Assembly: GCF_011684115.1 (NCBI RefSeq)
Contig: NZ_JAADJV010000001.1
Location: 1,984,001-2,048,000 of the forward strand
Length of the DNA: 64,000 nucleotides
DNA from: Rahnella aceris
Lineage (GTDB): Bacteria > Pseudomonadota > Gammaproteobacteria > Enterobacterales > Enterobacteriaceae
Direction of reading: 5' to 3'
Within the stretch, counting starts at the first letter, position 1; each line of letters opens with the position of its first letter. The translations under genes and the position numbers were made by a program. Positions 26,419 through 37,789 of this stretch are shown here, piece by piece. The notes beneath the pieces are model-generated. The model saw only the letters and a list, made by a program, of their open reading frames with translations. It was not told the DNA's origin and made no database searches.

Positions 26419-28491
26419 TTATTTTGCCGGGGCCTGATCAACCTGAGACTTTTCCAGCTTGCCGAGATCGACAGCAATATGGTCGGCTTCATCAAGGTAA
26501 GGATCCGGAGCAACATAATCTTTCGGCAGATCGTCGAGAGATTTCAGCGGCTTCTTGCCTTCACGCTTGAAGCGTTCATTCAGGCGATTAAGACGCAGTG
26601 CATCATCCTCTTTATCTTCTTTATCACGCTGGGCGTAATTCAGAGAGGCAATGTTACGTTTGTCTTTCAGCGCCTTGTAACGCGCGATATCTTGCTGGAT
26701 GTACTGGAACTCAGGATTTTGCGCAATACGGGCTTCATGCATTTTCAGCAATTCAGGCAGGAACGGTTTCATGTCGCCTAATTTGGTGTAGGTTGCCGCA
26801 TTAATACTATCCCACGGAAGTGCGTTATCTTCGAACTTCTCGCCGGTTTCAATCGATTCAATACCGGTTGGCATCAGGATATCCGGGGTAACCCCTTTAC
26901 GCTGAGTACTGCCGCCATTGATGCGATAGAACTTCTGGATAGTGTATTGCACAGAACCGAGCGCAGGCCATTCAGGGCGCAGCATCTGGTCGTAAATGCG
27001 GTTCAGTGAACGATACTGCTGAACCGTACCTTTACCGAAGGTCGGCTCACCGACAATCAGCGCACGGCCATAATCCTGCATAGCGGCGGCGAAGATTTCT
27101 GATGCCGAAGCACTGAAGCGGTCAACCAGAACCACCAGCGGGCCTTTGTAGTAAACGACGCCATCAGTATCACTGTCCTGACGGATGCGACCATTATTAT
27201 CGCGTACCTGAACCACCGGACCACTTGGGATAAACAGACCGGACAGCGAAACAGCTTCCGTCAGCGCCCCCCCTCCGTTGGTGCGCAGATCGATAACCAG
27301 GCTGTTAACGTTCTGCTTAGCCATTTTCTGCAACTGCACTTTGACGTCATCTGTCAGGCCAACATAGAAGCCAGGAATGTCCATCACAGCGACTTTTTGA
27401 GCGCCAACATTTTTGATGGTCATTTTGACGGCGCGATCTTCGAGACGAATCTTCTCGCGGGTCAGCGTAATCACATGGTTCTTGGCATTTTTACCCGCTG
27501 GCAAGATCTGCAAACGGACTTTGCTGCCTTTTGGCCCTTTGATTAACGCAACCACATCGTCGAGACGCCATCCGATCACATCAACAATCGGAGTCTGTTT
27601 TCCTGCCTGAACCTGACCGACACCCACAATACGGTCACCCACTGCAATGGCTTTACTTTTGGCCGCCGGGCCGCCAGCAACCATCGAATTGATGACTGTA
27701 TAATCGTCGTCACCTTGCAAGACCGCACCAATACCTTCCAGAGACAGGCTCATTTCAGTATTAAATTGTTCAGTGCTGCGAGGCGATAAATAGTTGGTGT
27801 GCGGATCAATTTCGTGCGCGAAGGCATTCATGACCAGTTGGAAGACATCTTCGCTGTTGCTTTGCGTCAGACGCTTCATCGCAAAATGATAACGCTTAGA
27901 CAATACATCGCGAATTTCCTGATCGTTCTTGCCGGTCAGTTTGAGGTTCAGCTCGTCATATTTGACTTTCGCATCCCACAATTTGTCCAGCTCAGCGCGG
28001 TCTTTCGGCCACGGTGATTTACTGCGATCAAGTTCAATGGTGTCGTTGCCCGTAAAATCCATCGGGCGCTCAAGCACTTTTAACGCATAGTCATAACGTT
28101 CAAAGCGGCGTTTCTGAGCCAGATTGAATAAGGCATAGGGGGTAGTTAACTGACCGGATTTCAGTTCCTCACCCAAGGTGGCACGTTTATCAGTAAATTG
28201 TGCGACATCGGAAGCCATTAATACGTTATGGCCATAATCGAGCATGTTGAGGTAACGGTCGAAGATTTTCGCTGAGAAATCTGCATTAAGGTCGAACTGA
28301 CGATAATGTGAACGGGTAAAACGAGCAGTCACACGCTCGCTCACCGTTGCATCCTGCGGATCCTGCGTTAAATTAGGAAGTTGAGCGAGAGTCACCGGTG
28401 TACTCTCGTTCGCAGCAAAGCTGGTGTTCACCAGCCCGGCTCCTGCCATTAACAGACCCGCAATAACGCTTAATCTGACAAATTTGTTCAT
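26419..28491 (-). CDS. prc: Prc (Tsp), periplasmic tail-specific protease
   Basis: C-terminal processing protease of the periplasm, S41A family. It degrades MepS (with NlpI) and ssrA-tagged and other proteins with apolar tails. From the ATG at 28491 it has 690 residues and a signal peptide (MNKFVRLSVIAGLLMAGAGL ... TSFA-ANE). A PDZ domain lies at about residues 240-330, and the Ser-Lys catalytic region FSASASEIFAAAMQDYGRAL..GEPTFGKGT is intact. The open frame continues 16 codons upstream into the proQ 3' end, but the signal peptide sets the start. It lies 19 bases after proQ. Confidence 0.97.
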   Translation of the reverse strand: MNKFVRLSVIAGLLMAGAGLVNTSFAANESTPVTLAQLPNLTQDPQDATVSERVTARFTRSHYRQFDLNADFSAKIFDRYLNMLDYGHNVLMASDVAQFTDKRATLGEELKSGQLTTPYALFNLAQKRRFERYDYALKVLERPMDFTGNDTIELDRSKSPWPKDRAELDKLWDAKVKYDELNLKLTGKNDQEIRDVLSKRYHFAMKRLTQSNSEDVFQLVMNAFAHEIDPHTNYLSPRSTEQFNTEMSLSLEGIGAVLQGDDDYTVINSMVAGGPAAKSKAIAVGDRIVGVGQVQAGKQTPIVDVIGWRLDDVVALIKGPKGSKVRLQILPAGKNAKNHVITLTREKIRLEDRAVKMTIKNVGAQKVAVMDIPGFYVGLTDDVKVQLQKMAKQNVNSLVIDLRTNGGGALTEAVSLSGLFIPSGPVVQVRDNNGRIRQDSDTDGVVYYKGPLVVLVDRFSASASEIFAAAMQDYGRALIVGEPTFGKGTVQQYRSLNRIYDQMLRPEWPALGSVQYTIQKFYRINGGSTQRKGVTPDILMPTGIESIETGEKFEDNALPWDSINAATYTKLGDMKPFLPELLKMHEARIAQNPEFQYIQQDIARYKALKDKRNIASLNYAQRDKEDKEDDALRLNRLNERFKREGKKPLKSLDDLPKDYVAPDPYLDEADHIAVDLGKLEKSQVDQAPAK

Positions 28492-28510
28492 GCCTGAGTT
28501 GGCCTCCGTA

Positions 28511-29200
28511 TCAGAACTGCAAATGTTCTGCGCGTACAATCATCGCCAGACCCGAAGAGAGTTGAACGCGAACACCGTCTTTGGCAATTTCCAATACGGT
28601 TGCATCCATCGCACTCTGACCTGCTCTGACTTTGATTTCCTGGCCAATTTGCAGTTTTGAAATGTCTGTTACTGGCACATGACGCGGTTCACGTTTTTCC
28701 TCACGCGGTGGGCGAGGTGTACGTGGTTTGCGATTTTCCTGGCCAGCCACAGCTGCGGGCGCATTTTCACGACGCGGCGCAGGTTTTTTAGCGGCCGGAC
28801 GTGGACGACGTGGCTCAGCGGTTTCACCGGCTTCACGACGTTTAGCCTGTTGTTCCGCACGTTGTGCCTGAACACGGGCTTTCGCTTCTTCCAACTGTTT
28901 ACGGGCATGTTCTACGTGCTGTTCTTCAAGAACGCCACATGAATTACCATCAAGATCAACACGTTCTGCACCGACTTTAACGCCGTACAGATAACGCCAG
29001 CTTGAGGTATACAGGCGCAGAGCAGAGCGTAACTGAGTTTTGCTCAGATTCTCTTCACCTTGCACGCGCGCGACCAAATCCGCAAAGATACCGATCTTTA
29101 ATGGGCGTGCTTCGCCTTCGGCGGTAAAACAGAGCGGGAACCGCTCAGCCAAAAAGGCGATGACTTCTTTACTACTGTTCAACTTAGGTTGATTTTCCAT
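28511..29200 (-). CDS. proQ: ProQ, FinO-domain RNA chaperone
   Basis: Global RNA-binding protein of 229 residues (E. coli 232). The FinO/ProQ domain occupies about residues 1-120 ([39 protein letters not shown]). A long basic, Pro/Arg/Lys-rich linker follows, and the C-terminal Tudor-like domain is [32 protein letters not shown]. It binds structured sRNAs and mRNA 3' ends. Translated from its own likely promoter (29255-29283) and co-transcribed with prc. Confidence 0.97.
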   Translation of the reverse strand: MENQPKLNSSKEVIAFLAERFPLCFTAEGEARPLKIGIFADLVARVQGEENLSKTQLRSALRLYTSSWRYLYGVKVGAERVDLDGNSCGVLEEQHVEHARKQLEEAKARVQAQRAEQQAKRREAGETAEPRRPRPAAKKPAPRRENAPAAVAGQENRKPRTPRPPREEKREPRHVPVTDISKLQIGQEIKVRAGQSAMDATVLEIAKDGVRVQLSSGLAMIVRAEHLQF

Positions 29201-29248
29201 GAAATTTCCTGATTACAACGGGTTTGCCAACCGGCGCAGGCATGAACA

Positions 29249-29283
29249 GGCGTCATTATAATGACGCCATTATTAAATGCCAC
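29249..29283 (-). promoter_or_regulatory. Probable proQ promoter with a 20-bp palindrome
   Basis: A minus-strand TATAAT (29255-29260) with GTGGCA 17 bases upstream (29278-29283) would start the proQ mRNA near 29248. The -10 lies inside the perfect 20-base palindrome GGCGTCATTATAATGACGCC (29249-29268). The palindrome could also be the end hairpin of msrC, whose stop is just upstream. Confidence 0.55.
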
Positions 29284-29295
29284 GTTATCCGACGA

Positions 29296-29793
29296 TCAAC
29301 TTACGATCAGATTGACATATTTTTCAGCATCGCAGCTTTCGAGATGCTGGCAAAGCCCGCTGACTAACTCTGTCAGCCCCAGTTCATCCGCTTCATCGAA
29401 GCGTTGATAAACGGTGCTATCAATGTCTAATACGCCGATCACTGTGCCATTAACGGCCACTGGCAGAACAATTTCGGCATTACTTGCTGCATCACAGGCG
29501 ATATGCCCGGGGAAGGCATGAACATCGCCCACACGCTGTACAGCATTTTCCGCTACTGCGGTACCGCAGACGCCTTTTCCTACCGGAATACGCACGCAGG
29601 CAATTTTACCCTGGAATGGCCCCAGCACGAGTGTTGTGCCGTCCAGCAGATAAAAACCTACCCAGTTGACGCCATCAAGACGTTCAAAAAGTAAGGCACT
29701 TGCGTTCGACAGAGTAGCAATAAAATTGTTTTCTCCGGCGATCAACGCGTTCAAATCACGTTTTAATTCCGTGTAGAATGCTTCTTTATTCAT
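29296..29793 (-). CDS. msrC: MsrC (YebR), free methionine-(R)-sulfoxide reductase
   Basis: GAF-fold reductase of 165 residues that reduces free methionine-R-sulfoxide. The three redox-relevant cysteines are visible: IACVRIPVGKGVCGTAV (two) and GHIACDAASNAEIV (one). The protein keeps the family ends NWVGFYLLDG and FDEADELGLTELV. It precedes proQ in the same direction, as in E. coli, and is divergent from letA. Confidence 0.95.
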   Translation of the reverse strand: MNKEAFYTELKRDLNALIAGENNFIATLSNASALLFERLDGVNWVGFYLLDGTTLVLGPFQGKIACVRIPVGKGVCGTAVAENAVQRVGDVHAFPGHIACDAASNAEIVLPVAVNGTVIGVLDIDSTVYQRFDEADELGLTELVSGLCQHLESCDAEKYVNLIVS

Positions 29794-30050
29794 GTAGTAA
29801 CCAATAATGACCTAAGGGCACTGAGCCGTTCTGTTGTGCTTAACCCCTATAAAATAAGCATTAAATGCCCATGTGAACAAGGTTAATCCTGTGTGACATC
29901 AAAAAGACTCGCCTACAATAACTGTTTGCCGACCGCATAATACGTTATTTTGTCAAAAAAACCTGGCTGATCTTGGCCTGATGGCCTCGTCTGCCCCCCA
30001 ACGGGGATGCGTAATTGTAACAACAGGTATTCTTTACTATTCCAGGTACT

Positions 30051-31298
30051 ATGAAAATAAACACAATATCAGTCCAGTTACCGCATGTTCGCTACCAGCG
30101 GTGCCATGAATGCGATTACCTTTTCTCGCTTCCGGCGCTGAAACGGACGCAAACTGCACATTGCCCGCGCTGTAATGCCAAAGTGGAAAAAGGCAAAGTT
30201 TGCTCCCTTCCCCGGCTGATCACTATGGCCATCAGCATTTTGCTGCTGATGCCTTTCGCTTATACCGAACCACTGATCAGCATCCGTCTGCTTGGCACGC
30301 GTATTGACGCCAGCCTGCTTGAAGGCATCTGGCAGATGTCGCGTCAGGGCGATCCGGTCACGGCAAGTATGGTCGCGTTTTGCACCATCGGTGCGCCGCT
30401 GACACTCGCTGTTTCAATTCTTTATCTGCATTTTGGCAGCAAGCTGGGGATGAATCTCAAACCTGTATTGCTGATGCTTGACCGCCTGAAAGACTGGGTG
30501 ATGTTGGATATTTATCTGATTGGCATGGCGGTCGCCAGCATCAAGGTCAAAGAATATGCGGATATCAATGCCGGAGTTGCACTGGCCGCGTATCTGATGA
30601 TGACTGTGATGGTCACAATGACGATGATTAATCTTAATATTGAGCAGCTGTGGGAGGAGTTTTATCCGCAGCGCAGGCCAAAGGGCGTACCGTCTTCACT
30701 GCGTTTGTGCATTGCCTGTAAATTTACCGGATTACCGGATGAACACGGGCGCTGTCCACGCTGTCATGTTCCCATGCAACGACGCTACAAACACAGTCTG
30801 CAAAAAACCTGGGCGGCGTTGATTGCGGCCATGATGTTTTTAATCCCGGCCAATTTGCTGCCGATTTCCATCATTTACGCCAACGGGCAGCAACTGAAGG
30901 ACACTATTTTCTCCGGTGTCGTTTCGCTTGCCACTTCAGGGAATATCCCGATTGCCGCAATTGTGTTTATTGCCAGCGTACTGGTGCCTTTTACTAAAGT
31001 GATTGTGATGCTGACACTGTTACTCAGCATCCATTTTAAAGCGATTCAGGGACTGAAAACGCGCATCCGTTTACTGCGACTGGTCACCTGGATAGGACGC
31101 TGGTCGATGCTGGATTTGTTTGTTATTTCATTAATGATGTCGCTGGTAAACCGTGACCAGCTTTTGTCTTTTACTATGGGTCCGGCCGCCTTTTACTTTG
31201 GCTCTGCCGTAATTCTGACCATTCTTGCCGTTGAATGGCTTGATAGCCGCTTGATTTGGGATGCACATGCAACAGGAAACGCCGAATACACCGACTGA
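30051..31298 (+). CDS. letA: LetA (YebS), PqiA-like inner-membrane partner of LetB
   Basis: Polytopic inner-membrane protein of 415 residues with two PqiA domains. Each is headed by a zinc-ribbon-type cysteine set: [16 protein letters not shown] near residues 19-43 and [16 protein letters not shown] near 220-245. Each half has about four membrane helices. It is thought to feed lipids to the MCE tunnel LetB for transport across the periplasm. Its 3' end overlaps letB by 32 bases. Confidence 0.94.
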   Translation: MKINTISVQLPHVRYQRCHECDYLFSLPALKRTQTAHCPRCNAKVEKGKVCSLPRLITMAISILLLMPFAYTEPLISIRLLGTRIDASLLEGIWQMSRQGDPVTASMVAFCTIGAPLTLAVSILYLHFGSKLGMNLKPVLLMLDRLKDWVMLDIYLIGMAVASIKVKEYADINAGVALAAYLMMTVMVTMTMINLNIEQLWEEFYPQRRPKGVPSSLRLCIACKFTGLPDEHGRCPRCHVPMQRRYKHSLQKTWAALIAAMMFLIPANLLPISIIYANGQQLKDTIFSGVVSLATSGNIPIAAIVFIASVLVPFTKVIVMLTLLLSIHFKAIQGLKTRIRLLRLVTWIGRWSMLDLFVISLMMSLVNRDQLLSFTMGPAAFYFGSAVILTILAVEWLDSRLIWDAHATGNAEYTD

Positions 31299-33897
31299 AG
31301 CACGGATAAAACACAGGCGCCGGATTTCGCCTTTCTGGCTTCTGCCGTTTATTGCTTTACTGATCGCCGGATGGCTGATTTACAGCAACTATCAGGAGCG
31401 TGGAAATACTGTCACGATCGATTTCCAGTCAGCAGCGGGTATCGTTGCGGGCCGTACTCCTGTGCGTTATCAGGGGGTTGAGGTTGGGACAGTAGAGTCC
31501 ATCAGTCTGACCAAAGATCTGCGTACCATTCAGGTAAAAGTCAGTATCAAAAGCGATTTGTCTGACGCCCTGCGCGAAGGCACACAGTTCTGGCTGGTGA
31601 CGCCAAAAGCCTCACTGGCCGGGGTTTCCGGCCTTGATGCGCTGGTGGGCGGTAACTATATCGGTATGATGCCCGGACCCGGCAAAGAGAAAGATCATTT
31701 CGTCGCGCTCGATACCCAGCCTAAATTCCGCCTGAATACCGGTGAGCTGATGATTCACCTGCATTCAAAAGATCTGGGCTCACTGAGCACCGGCTCCCTG
31801 GTGTATTACCGCAAAATCCCTATCGGGAAAGTTTACGATTACGACATTGAAAGTGGTAATGACGGCGTCACGATTGATTTGCTGATCGACAAGCGTTTTG
31901 CCGGTCTGGTGAAAGACAACACGCGCTTCTGGAACGTATCCGGTTTTAAAGGCGACTTCAGCCTGAGTGGCGCGAAAGTGCAAATGGAAAGTCTGGCCGC
32001 GCTGGTTAACGGAGCCATTTCAATGGATTCGCCAAATGATGGTAATCCGGCCAAAGCAGACCAGTCTTACGTGCTGTATCCGGATCTGGCGCAGAGCCAG
32101 CGTGGGGTTGAAATCAATCTCGATTTGCCGAACGGCAACGGCTTGTCAGAAGGACAGACACCGCTGATGTATCAAGGGTTGCAGGTCGGTACCCTGACCA
32201 AAGTCACTTTGCAACCCGACAATAAAGTTACGGGTAAACTCACTGTCGACCCTTCGGTAATCGACATGATGCGTACCGGGACGCGTATCGAAATGAACAG
32301 CCCGAAAATTAGTTTGAACAACGCTAACATCAGTCAGTTACTGACGGGTAATACGCTGGAACTGATCCCGGGCGATGGGGAAGCGCAAAAGCATTTCGTG
32401 GTGCTTGACAGTAACCAGCGCCTGCTTCAGAACCCCGGTACCGTCAAGATTCAGCTGATTGCGCCGCAAAGCTATGGAATTGATGCGGGGCAGCCGATCA
32501 AGCTTTACGGTATCAACGTCGGCTCGGTGATTGACCGCACGCTGACTGATGAAGGCATCCTGTTTAATGCCGCGATCAAGCCGGAATATAAAAATCTGCT
32601 GCACAAAGACAGCAAGTTTGTGGTCAACAGCCGCGTGGATGTGAAGCTGGGTATTGATGGCATGGAAGTGTTGGGTGCCAGCGCACAGGAATGGGTCGAT
32701 GGGGGTATCCGCCTCATTCCTGGCAGTAAAGGTGAACCCGTTCAGAAATACCCGCTTTACAGCAACGCGGAAAAAGCCGCTGAAGGTATTCAGGGAGATC
32801 AGCCAGGTGCCACACTGACATTGACGGCGAAAACCCTGCCAGATATTCAGGCAGGATCAGTGGTGCTTTACCGTAAATTCCAGGTCGGGCAGATTGTGAA
32901 TGTTCGCCCGAAAGCGAACGAGTTTGAAGTGGATGTGTATATTCAGCCGCAATACCGCAATCTTCTGTCTGAGAAAAGCATTTTCTGGGCTGAAGGTGGT
33001 GCCAAAGTGCAGCTCAATGGCAGCGGTCTGACCGTTCAGGCCTCGCCGCTGGATCGTGCGCTGAAAGGCGCCATCAGCTTTGATAATCTTGAAGGTGTCT
33101 CCACCAGTAAAGGCGTGAAACGGGTTCTGTATGATTCAGAAACCGCGGCCCGCGCTGTCGGCAGCCAGATAACGCTGAACACTTATGATGCCAGTAAGCT
33201 TTCTGCTGGCATGCCAATACGCTATCTGGGCATCACAATTGGTCAGGTCGAATCACTGAAGCTCGATCCGCAGCTCAATCAGGTTTCGGCCAAAGCCGTG
33301 TTATATCCGGAATTTGTGAACGACTTCGCCCGTCGCGGTTCGCGCTTCTCGATTGTTTCTCCGGAAATTTCAGCCGGTGGTGTCAGTAATCTGGAAACCC
33401 TGCTCCAGCCTTATATCAACGTTGAAGCAGGCAAAGGCGTTCCGGCGCGTAATTTCGACCTGCAGGAATCTACCATTACCGATTCCCGCTACACCGACGG
33501 TCTTGGCATTGTTGTTGACGCAGCAGAAGTCGGTTCATTGCAAATCGGCACGCCAGTGTTGTTCCGTGGCATTGAAGTAGGTACGGTCTCGGGCTTCTAC
33601 CTTGGTGCGATGGCCGACCGGGTAAACGTGACGTTGAGGATCAGTAAGAAATACCAGTATCTGGTGCGCGAAAACTCGGTGTTCTGGCTGGCATCCGGTT
33701 ATGACCTTCAATTCGGTCTGACCGGCGGCGTGTTCAAAAGCGGCACATTCCAGCAGTTTATCCGTGGCGGTATCGCTTTTGCGACCCCACCGACAACGCC
33801 GCTGGCGCCGAAAGCCAGCAATGGCAACCATTTCCTGCTCAATCCGGAAGCGCCAAAAGACTGGCAGAAATGGGGAACGGCAATCCCCAAAAATTAA
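31267..33897 (+). CDS. letB: LetB (YebT), seven-MCE-domain lipid-transport tunnel protein
   Basis: Periplasm-spanning MCE protein anchored by one N-terminal membrane helix ([20 protein letters not shown]). Seven MCE repeats can be counted from the recurring G-x-PVxYxGxxVG core: [66 protein letters not shown] and [11 protein letters not shown]. It is about 876 residues; E. coli LetB is 877. I prefer ATG 31267 over 31261 because GGGA stands at better spacing and it aligns with E. coli. It forms a hexameric stack between inner and outer membranes. Confidence 0.96.
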   Translation: MQQETPNTPTEARIKHRRRISPFWLLPFIALLIAGWLIYSNYQERGNTVTIDFQSAAGIVAGRTPVRYQGVEVGTVESISLTKDLRTIQVKVSIKSDLSDALREGTQFWLVTPKASLAGVSGLDALVGGNYIGMMPGPGKEKDHFVALDTQPKFRLNTGELMIHLHSKDLGSLSTGSLVYYRKIPIGKVYDYDIESGNDGVTIDLLIDKRFAGLVKDNTRFWNVSGFKGDFSLSGAKVQMESLAALVNGAISMDSPNDGNPAKADQSYVLYPDLAQSQRGVEINLDLPNGNGLSEGQTPLMYQGLQVGTLTKVTLQPDNKVTGKLTVDPSVIDMMRTGTRIEMNSPKISLNNANISQLLTGNTLELIPGDGEAQKHFVVLDSNQRLLQNPGTVKIQLIAPQSYGIDAGQPIKLYGINVGSVIDRTLTDEGILFNAAIKPEYKNLLHKDSKFVVNSRVDVKLGIDGMEVLGASAQEWVDGGIRLIPGSKGEPVQKYPLYSNAEKAAEGIQGDQPGATLTLTAKTLPDIQAGSVVLYRKFQVGQIVNVRPKANEFEVDVYIQPQYRNLLSEKSIFWAEGGAKVQLNGSGLTVQASPLDRALKGAISFDNLEGVSTSKGVKRVLYDSETAARAVGSQITLNTYDASKLSAGMPIRYLGITIGQVESLKLDPQLNQVSAKAVLYPEFVNDFARRGSRFSIVSPEISAGGVSNLETLLQPYINVEAGKGVPARNFDLQESTITDSRYTDGLGIVVDAAEVGSLQIGTPVLFRGIEVGTVSGFYLGAMADRVNVTLRISKKYQYLVRENSVFWLASGYDLQFGLTGGVFKSGTFQQFIRGGIAFATPPTTPLAPKASNGNHFLLNPEAPKDWQKWGTAIPKN

Positions 33898-33914
33898 CCA
33901 ATATGATTTTCATC

Positions 33915-33940
33915 AAGGCCACCTTCGGGTGGCCTTTTCG
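33915..33940 (+). terminator. Terminator of letAB
   Basis: Stem AAGGCCACC / GGTGGCCTT with the stable TTCG tetraloop followed by TT, 17 bases after the letB stop. Confidence 0.9.
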
Positions 33941-33981
33941 TTTCCTGGTTACGACTGAAGCCCCTCCCTGCGCAGGTAAAT

Positions 33982-35499
33982 ATGCTAAACTCCGCGGCTG
34001 AAAACTTATTCAGTTCTGGAACCGCACTCTTGTCAAAGCTCACCACTGCCAGCAGTTTTGCTGATAAATTACCCGCCGCTTTTCTGGAAGCCACTCGTGC
34101 AATCATGCCTGCCAGCCTGAGCATGGAAGATTTTATCGCTGCCTGTCAGCGCCCTCTTCGCCCCAGCCTGCGGGTCAACACCCTCAAAATCAGCGTGGAA
34201 GATTTCCTTACACTGGCCGGCAGTTATCAGTGGGATTTAGAGCCTGTGCCGTGGTGCACCGAAGGTTTCTGGATCAACCGCCATGCACTGGATGAATCGC
34301 GTTTAGGCAATGCGTTGTCTCATCTTGCGGGGTTGTTTTATATTCAGGAAGCCAGCTCAATGCTGCCGGTCACTGCGTTATTTGCTGATGGCACTCAGCC
34401 GACGCTGGTGATGGATGTCGCCGCCGCACCGGGTTCAAAAACCACGCAGATTGCGGCGCTGATGGAAAATCAGGGCGGCATCGTTGCCAATGAATATTCC
34501 GCAAGCCGGGTAAAAGTTCTGCACGCCAATATCAGCCGCTGCGGTGTCAGCAATACAGCACTCACCCACTTTGACGGGCGCGTATTTGGTGCCGCATTAC
34601 CGGAAACTTTCGATGCCATTCTGCTGGATGCCCCCTGCTCGGGCGAAGGCGTTATCCGTAAAGATCCTGATGCCATGAGCAACTGGTCTGAAAACAGCGT
34701 GTCGGAAATTGCTGCCACGCAGCGTGAACTGATCGACAGCGCTTTTCATGCGCTGAAACCGGGCGGTGTACTGGTTTATTCAACCTGTACCCTTAATGCG
34801 CAGGAAAACCAGCAGGTCTGCCAGTGGCTGCTCGAGACTTATGCTGATGCGGTGGAAAGTGAATCGCTGGCAGACTTATTCCCGGGTGCGAGGAAAGCGG
34901 TGACGCAGGAAGGCTATCTGCACGTATTCCCTCAGGTTTATGACAGTGAAGGTTTCTTCGTCGCGCGTTTTCGCAAAACGGACTCCGTACCGCGCTTGCC
35001 TGTTCCGGGATACAAAGTCGGTCGTTTCCCTTTCTCTCCGCTTTCCCGTCAGGACAGCGCAGAAATTATCAAAGCTGCCGGTCAGTCCGGACTGTTATGG
35101 CAGGAAAAACAATATACGTTGTGGCAACGCGACAAAGAGATCTGGATATTCCCGGCAGTTCTGGAACCGCTGTTTGGGAAAGTACGCTTTTCGCGTATTG
35201 GTATCAGGCTGGCTGAACGCTTTCCGAAAGGCTTCCGCTGGCAACACGAAGCCGTGGTGGCATTCAGCGATACTGAAACTAAAAACCGTTTTGAAATTGA
35301 CGACGAACTGGCGCAAAGCTGGTTCCGGGGCGTCGATATTTATCCGCAAACTGCCCCACCGGCAGATGAATGTCTGGTGACATGGCTCGGCCAGCCGTTG
35401 GGATTAGCGAAACGAATCGGAAGCCGGATTAAAAATAGTTTGCCGCGTGAGCTGGTCAGGGATGGCGCGGTTCGTCCGCAGACCTTATCGAACGATTAA
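33982..35499 (+). CDS. rsmF: RsmF (YebU), 16S rRNA m5C1407 methyltransferase
   Basis: SAM-dependent RNA methyltransferase that makes 5-methylcytosine at position 1407 of 16S rRNA. Motif [19 protein letters not shown], motif [12 protein letters not shown] and the nucleophile-cysteine motif [13 protein letters not shown] are intact. The C-terminus ends with the family block [22 protein letters not shown]. The 505 residues include about 26 more N-terminal residues than E. coli; a start nearer residue 17-27 (for example TTG at 34030) is possible and would match E. coli better. Confidence 0.94.
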   Translation: MLNSAAENLFSSGTALLSKLTTASSFADKLPAAFLEATRAIMPASLSMEDFIAACQRPLRPSLRVNTLKISVEDFLTLAGSYQWDLEPVPWCTEGFWINRHALDESRLGNALSHLAGLFYIQEASSMLPVTALFADGTQPTLVMDVAAAPGSKTTQIAALMENQGGIVANEYSASRVKVLHANISRCGVSNTALTHFDGRVFGAALPETFDAILLDAPCSGEGVIRKDPDAMSNWSENSVSEIAATQRELIDSAFHALKPGGVLVYSTCTLNAQENQQVCQWLLETYADAVESESLADLFPGARKAVTQEGYLHVFPQVYDSEGFFVARFRKTDSVPRLPVPGYKVGRFPFSPLSRQDSAEIIKAAGQSGLLWQEKQYTLWQRDKEIWIFPAVLEPLFGKVRFSRIGIRLAERFPKGFRWQHEAVVAFSDTETKNRFEIDDELAQSWFRGVDIYPQTAPPADECLVTWLGQPLGLAKRIGSRIKNSLPRELVRDGAVRPQTLSND

Positions 35500-35870
35500 T
35501 TAATTTAAACTTTTTGCAAACTTCTGTGCCATAAGATCATCGTGATGGCGCAGAATATTCTACCTAATCATTATCTTTAACGATTAAAAACTCATCCTGA
35601 CAAGCATTTTGGCGAATTCTGTACAACGTCGTGTTTAGGTGAAATAGGGGTGACAAAGTGTATGGAACCCTTACTTAGGCAACATTTTATGCCGAATATA
35701 GTAGATAATTATTTATATTATCAAGAAAGATTTATTGAATTATAAGTAGGAATAATCCTACCGTGACATGTATTATTGCCATCAAGATAACATTGCTAGT
35801 GATATATCATTTTCAGATATAAATCTTAATGCCTGATGTTGAGTAAAGACCTGCCAGTCGGAGAAGTGTC
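35500..35870. other. Non-coding, AT-rich spacer before the diguanylate cyclase
   Basis: 371 bases, AT-rich after 35640, with no credible gene, hairpin terminator or recognisable regulator site. It probably holds the promoter of the cyclase gene; rsmF appears to lack an obvious terminator here. Confidence 0.4.
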
Positions 35871-37592
35871 ATGTCGGATGAAATGAAACTCGAATCAGCA
35901 GATGGGCTGCTATTACAGCAAATGGCCAGCCTGCGGGATATCATCGATAACAATTCTGACTGGATCTGGGAAGTCGATACGCAGGGGCGTTATGTTTTCT
36001 CTTCCAATAAATGCATCGAGTTTCTCGGTGTTCCACCTGAAAAAGTATTAGGCAAAACGCCTTTTGACTTCATGCCACCTGATGAAGCCAAACGGGTTGG
36101 CGAGCAGTTTGCTGCTATCGTCGAACGACGCGCGCCATTCGGCGGTTTGCTGAACCGTAATATTCGCCCTGACGGGACGGAAGTCATTCTTGAAACCAGC
36201 GGTGTTCCGCTGTTTGACAACGAAGGTAATTTCCGGGGTTATCGGGGGATCGATCGTAACCTGACCAGCCTTGATCAGGCTCCGGGTCAGCGCCTCTTCC
36301 AGCTTGAAACCATTTATTCCAATGCGCCGGTCGGCCTGTGTTTTATCGACCTGCAAATGCGCTACGTCACCGTAAACGATGCCATGGCGAATATTATCGG
36401 TTTACAACCTTACGAAGCGATTGGTCGTAAAGTCGGCGTGTTTCTGCCCGGTCTTTCTCCGTTGCTCAATAATGCACTTGAACTTGCGAAGCGGAATGAA
36501 ACCACGCCGGACCGCGAATTTTCCGTTCCCGGTAAGAATCAGGTTTTCTTTGTACGTATCAAAGCCGCCTGTGATACGCAGAATCAGCTTAATGGCCTTT
36601 CCGTCGCGATGACCGACATTACCAGCCTCAAACGTATGGAAAGAGCACTGCGTGAAAGCCAGGAGCATTACCGCAATATGGTTGAGCTGAACCCGCAAAT
36701 CCCGTGGACAGCCGATCCGCGCGGTCTGCTCAACGACGTCAGCTCGCGCTTCCAGCGGATTACCGGCATGACGCGACAGGATATTCTGGCAGATAAGTGG
36801 ATCCAGAGTATGCATGTGGAAGACCGCCGTGCTGCCGTACAAACCTGGGAACATTGCCTGAAGACCGGCGCCCCCCTGGATATTGAAGTTCGTTTCTGCC
36901 ACGTAGACCGCGGCTGGAACTGGATGCGCATTCGTGCCGCAGCGAGCTATGCCGCTGACGGCTCCATTCAGCGCTGGTATGGCACCGCCGAAGATGTGCA
37001 TGAACGTAAGTTGCTGGAACTGAAACTGGTCAAAGCTAACCGCCGTCTGGAAATTCAGGCGCGCACGGACTCGCTGACCAAATTGCCGAACCGCCGTGAA
37101 TTTAAAAAAGTGCTCAGCCATGAATACATGCGTGCCAAGCGTAACCGCACGCCGCTGACCGTGGTGATGATCGACATCGATTACTTCAAACATTTTAACG
37201 ATCACTACGGCCATCTTTCCGGTGACGCCTGTCTGCGTCTGGTCGCCCGTACATTACGAAAATCACTCAAACGCAGCACCGATGTCGTGACACGTTTTGG
37301 CGGCGAAGAATTTGCCGCGATTCTGCCGGATACGGATTTGAAAGGGGCGTGGATTGTGGCGCAGCATATTATGGAATCCATTGAAGTGCTGGGCATCAAA
37401 CACAGCTTCAGTGAATTTAATCGCGTCACCATCAGCCAGGGGATTGCGACCTATATGCCAGATCAGGATCCGGACATTGAGGATCAGTCGGATATTGTGA
37501 GTGCCGCTGATGAAGCGCTGTACCTCTCAAAAAACAACGGTCGCAATCAGATTAATGCCATGCCCGTCTCGGTAAGATTCAATAAACTTTAA
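35871..37592 (+). CDS. PAS-PAS-PAS-GGDEF diguanylate cyclase
   Basis: Soluble 573-residue sensor enzyme predicted to make cyclic di-GMP. Three PAS-type domains occur in order at about residues 22-130 (NSDWIWEVDTQGRYVF), 145-255 and 265-380 (the last with a PAC tail, RWYGTAEDVHERK). They are joined by a helix (LLELKLVKANRRLEIQARTD) to the GGDEF domain at 400-565. The active loop is GGEEF (477-481). An inhibitory I-site RSTD lies at 468-471, exactly five residues before it, so product feedback is likely. No membrane segment is seen. The PAS ligand is unknown. It lies between rsmF and yebV, where E. coli has no such gene. Confidence 0.92.
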   Translation: MSDEMKLESADGLLLQQMASLRDIIDNNSDWIWEVDTQGRYVFSSNKCIEFLGVPPEKVLGKTPFDFMPPDEAKRVGEQFAAIVERRAPFGGLLNRNIRPDGTEVILETSGVPLFDNEGNFRGYRGIDRNLTSLDQAPGQRLFQLETIYSNAPVGLCFIDLQMRYVTVNDAMANIIGLQPYEAIGRKVGVFLPGLSPLLNNALELAKRNETTPDREFSVPGKNQVFFVRIKAACDTQNQLNGLSVAMTDITSLKRMERALRESQEHYRNMVELNPQIPWTADPRGLLNDVSSRFQRITGMTRQDILADKWIQSMHVEDRRAAVQTWEHCLKTGAPLDIEVRFCHVDRGWNWMRIRAAASYAADGSIQRWYGTAEDVHERKLLELKLVKANRRLEIQARTDSLTKLPNRREFKKVLSHEYMRAKRNRTPLTVVMIDIDYFKHFNDHYGHLSGDACLRLVARTLRKSLKRSTDVVTRFGGEEFAAILPDTDLKGAWIVAQHIMESIEVLGIKHSFSEFNRVTISQGIATYMPDQDPDIEDQSDIVSAADEALYLSKNNGRNQINAMPVSVRFNKL

Positions 37593-37789
37593 TCCTCTGT
37601 ACAGTCAGTCGTGCGCTATCTGCCGCGCGGCTGGTTCACCTTCCCCTCCTCTTTTTTTTGCCTGTTTTATGCAGCAGTAAAATTCAGGTGGCACTTTTTG
37701 TGCTGTCGTCTATCCTCATATAAGGGCGACCAACTGGTCATACCTGATGTTGTTGAAATTACTCGCGTCACTCTGGCAAGGGGTACCTG

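Noticed and set aside
36402..37214. 270-codon minus-strand frame inside the diguanylate cyclase gene
   Set aside because: Fully antisense to a gene with clear PAS and GGDEF motifs; amino-acid make-up is that of a reverse frame.
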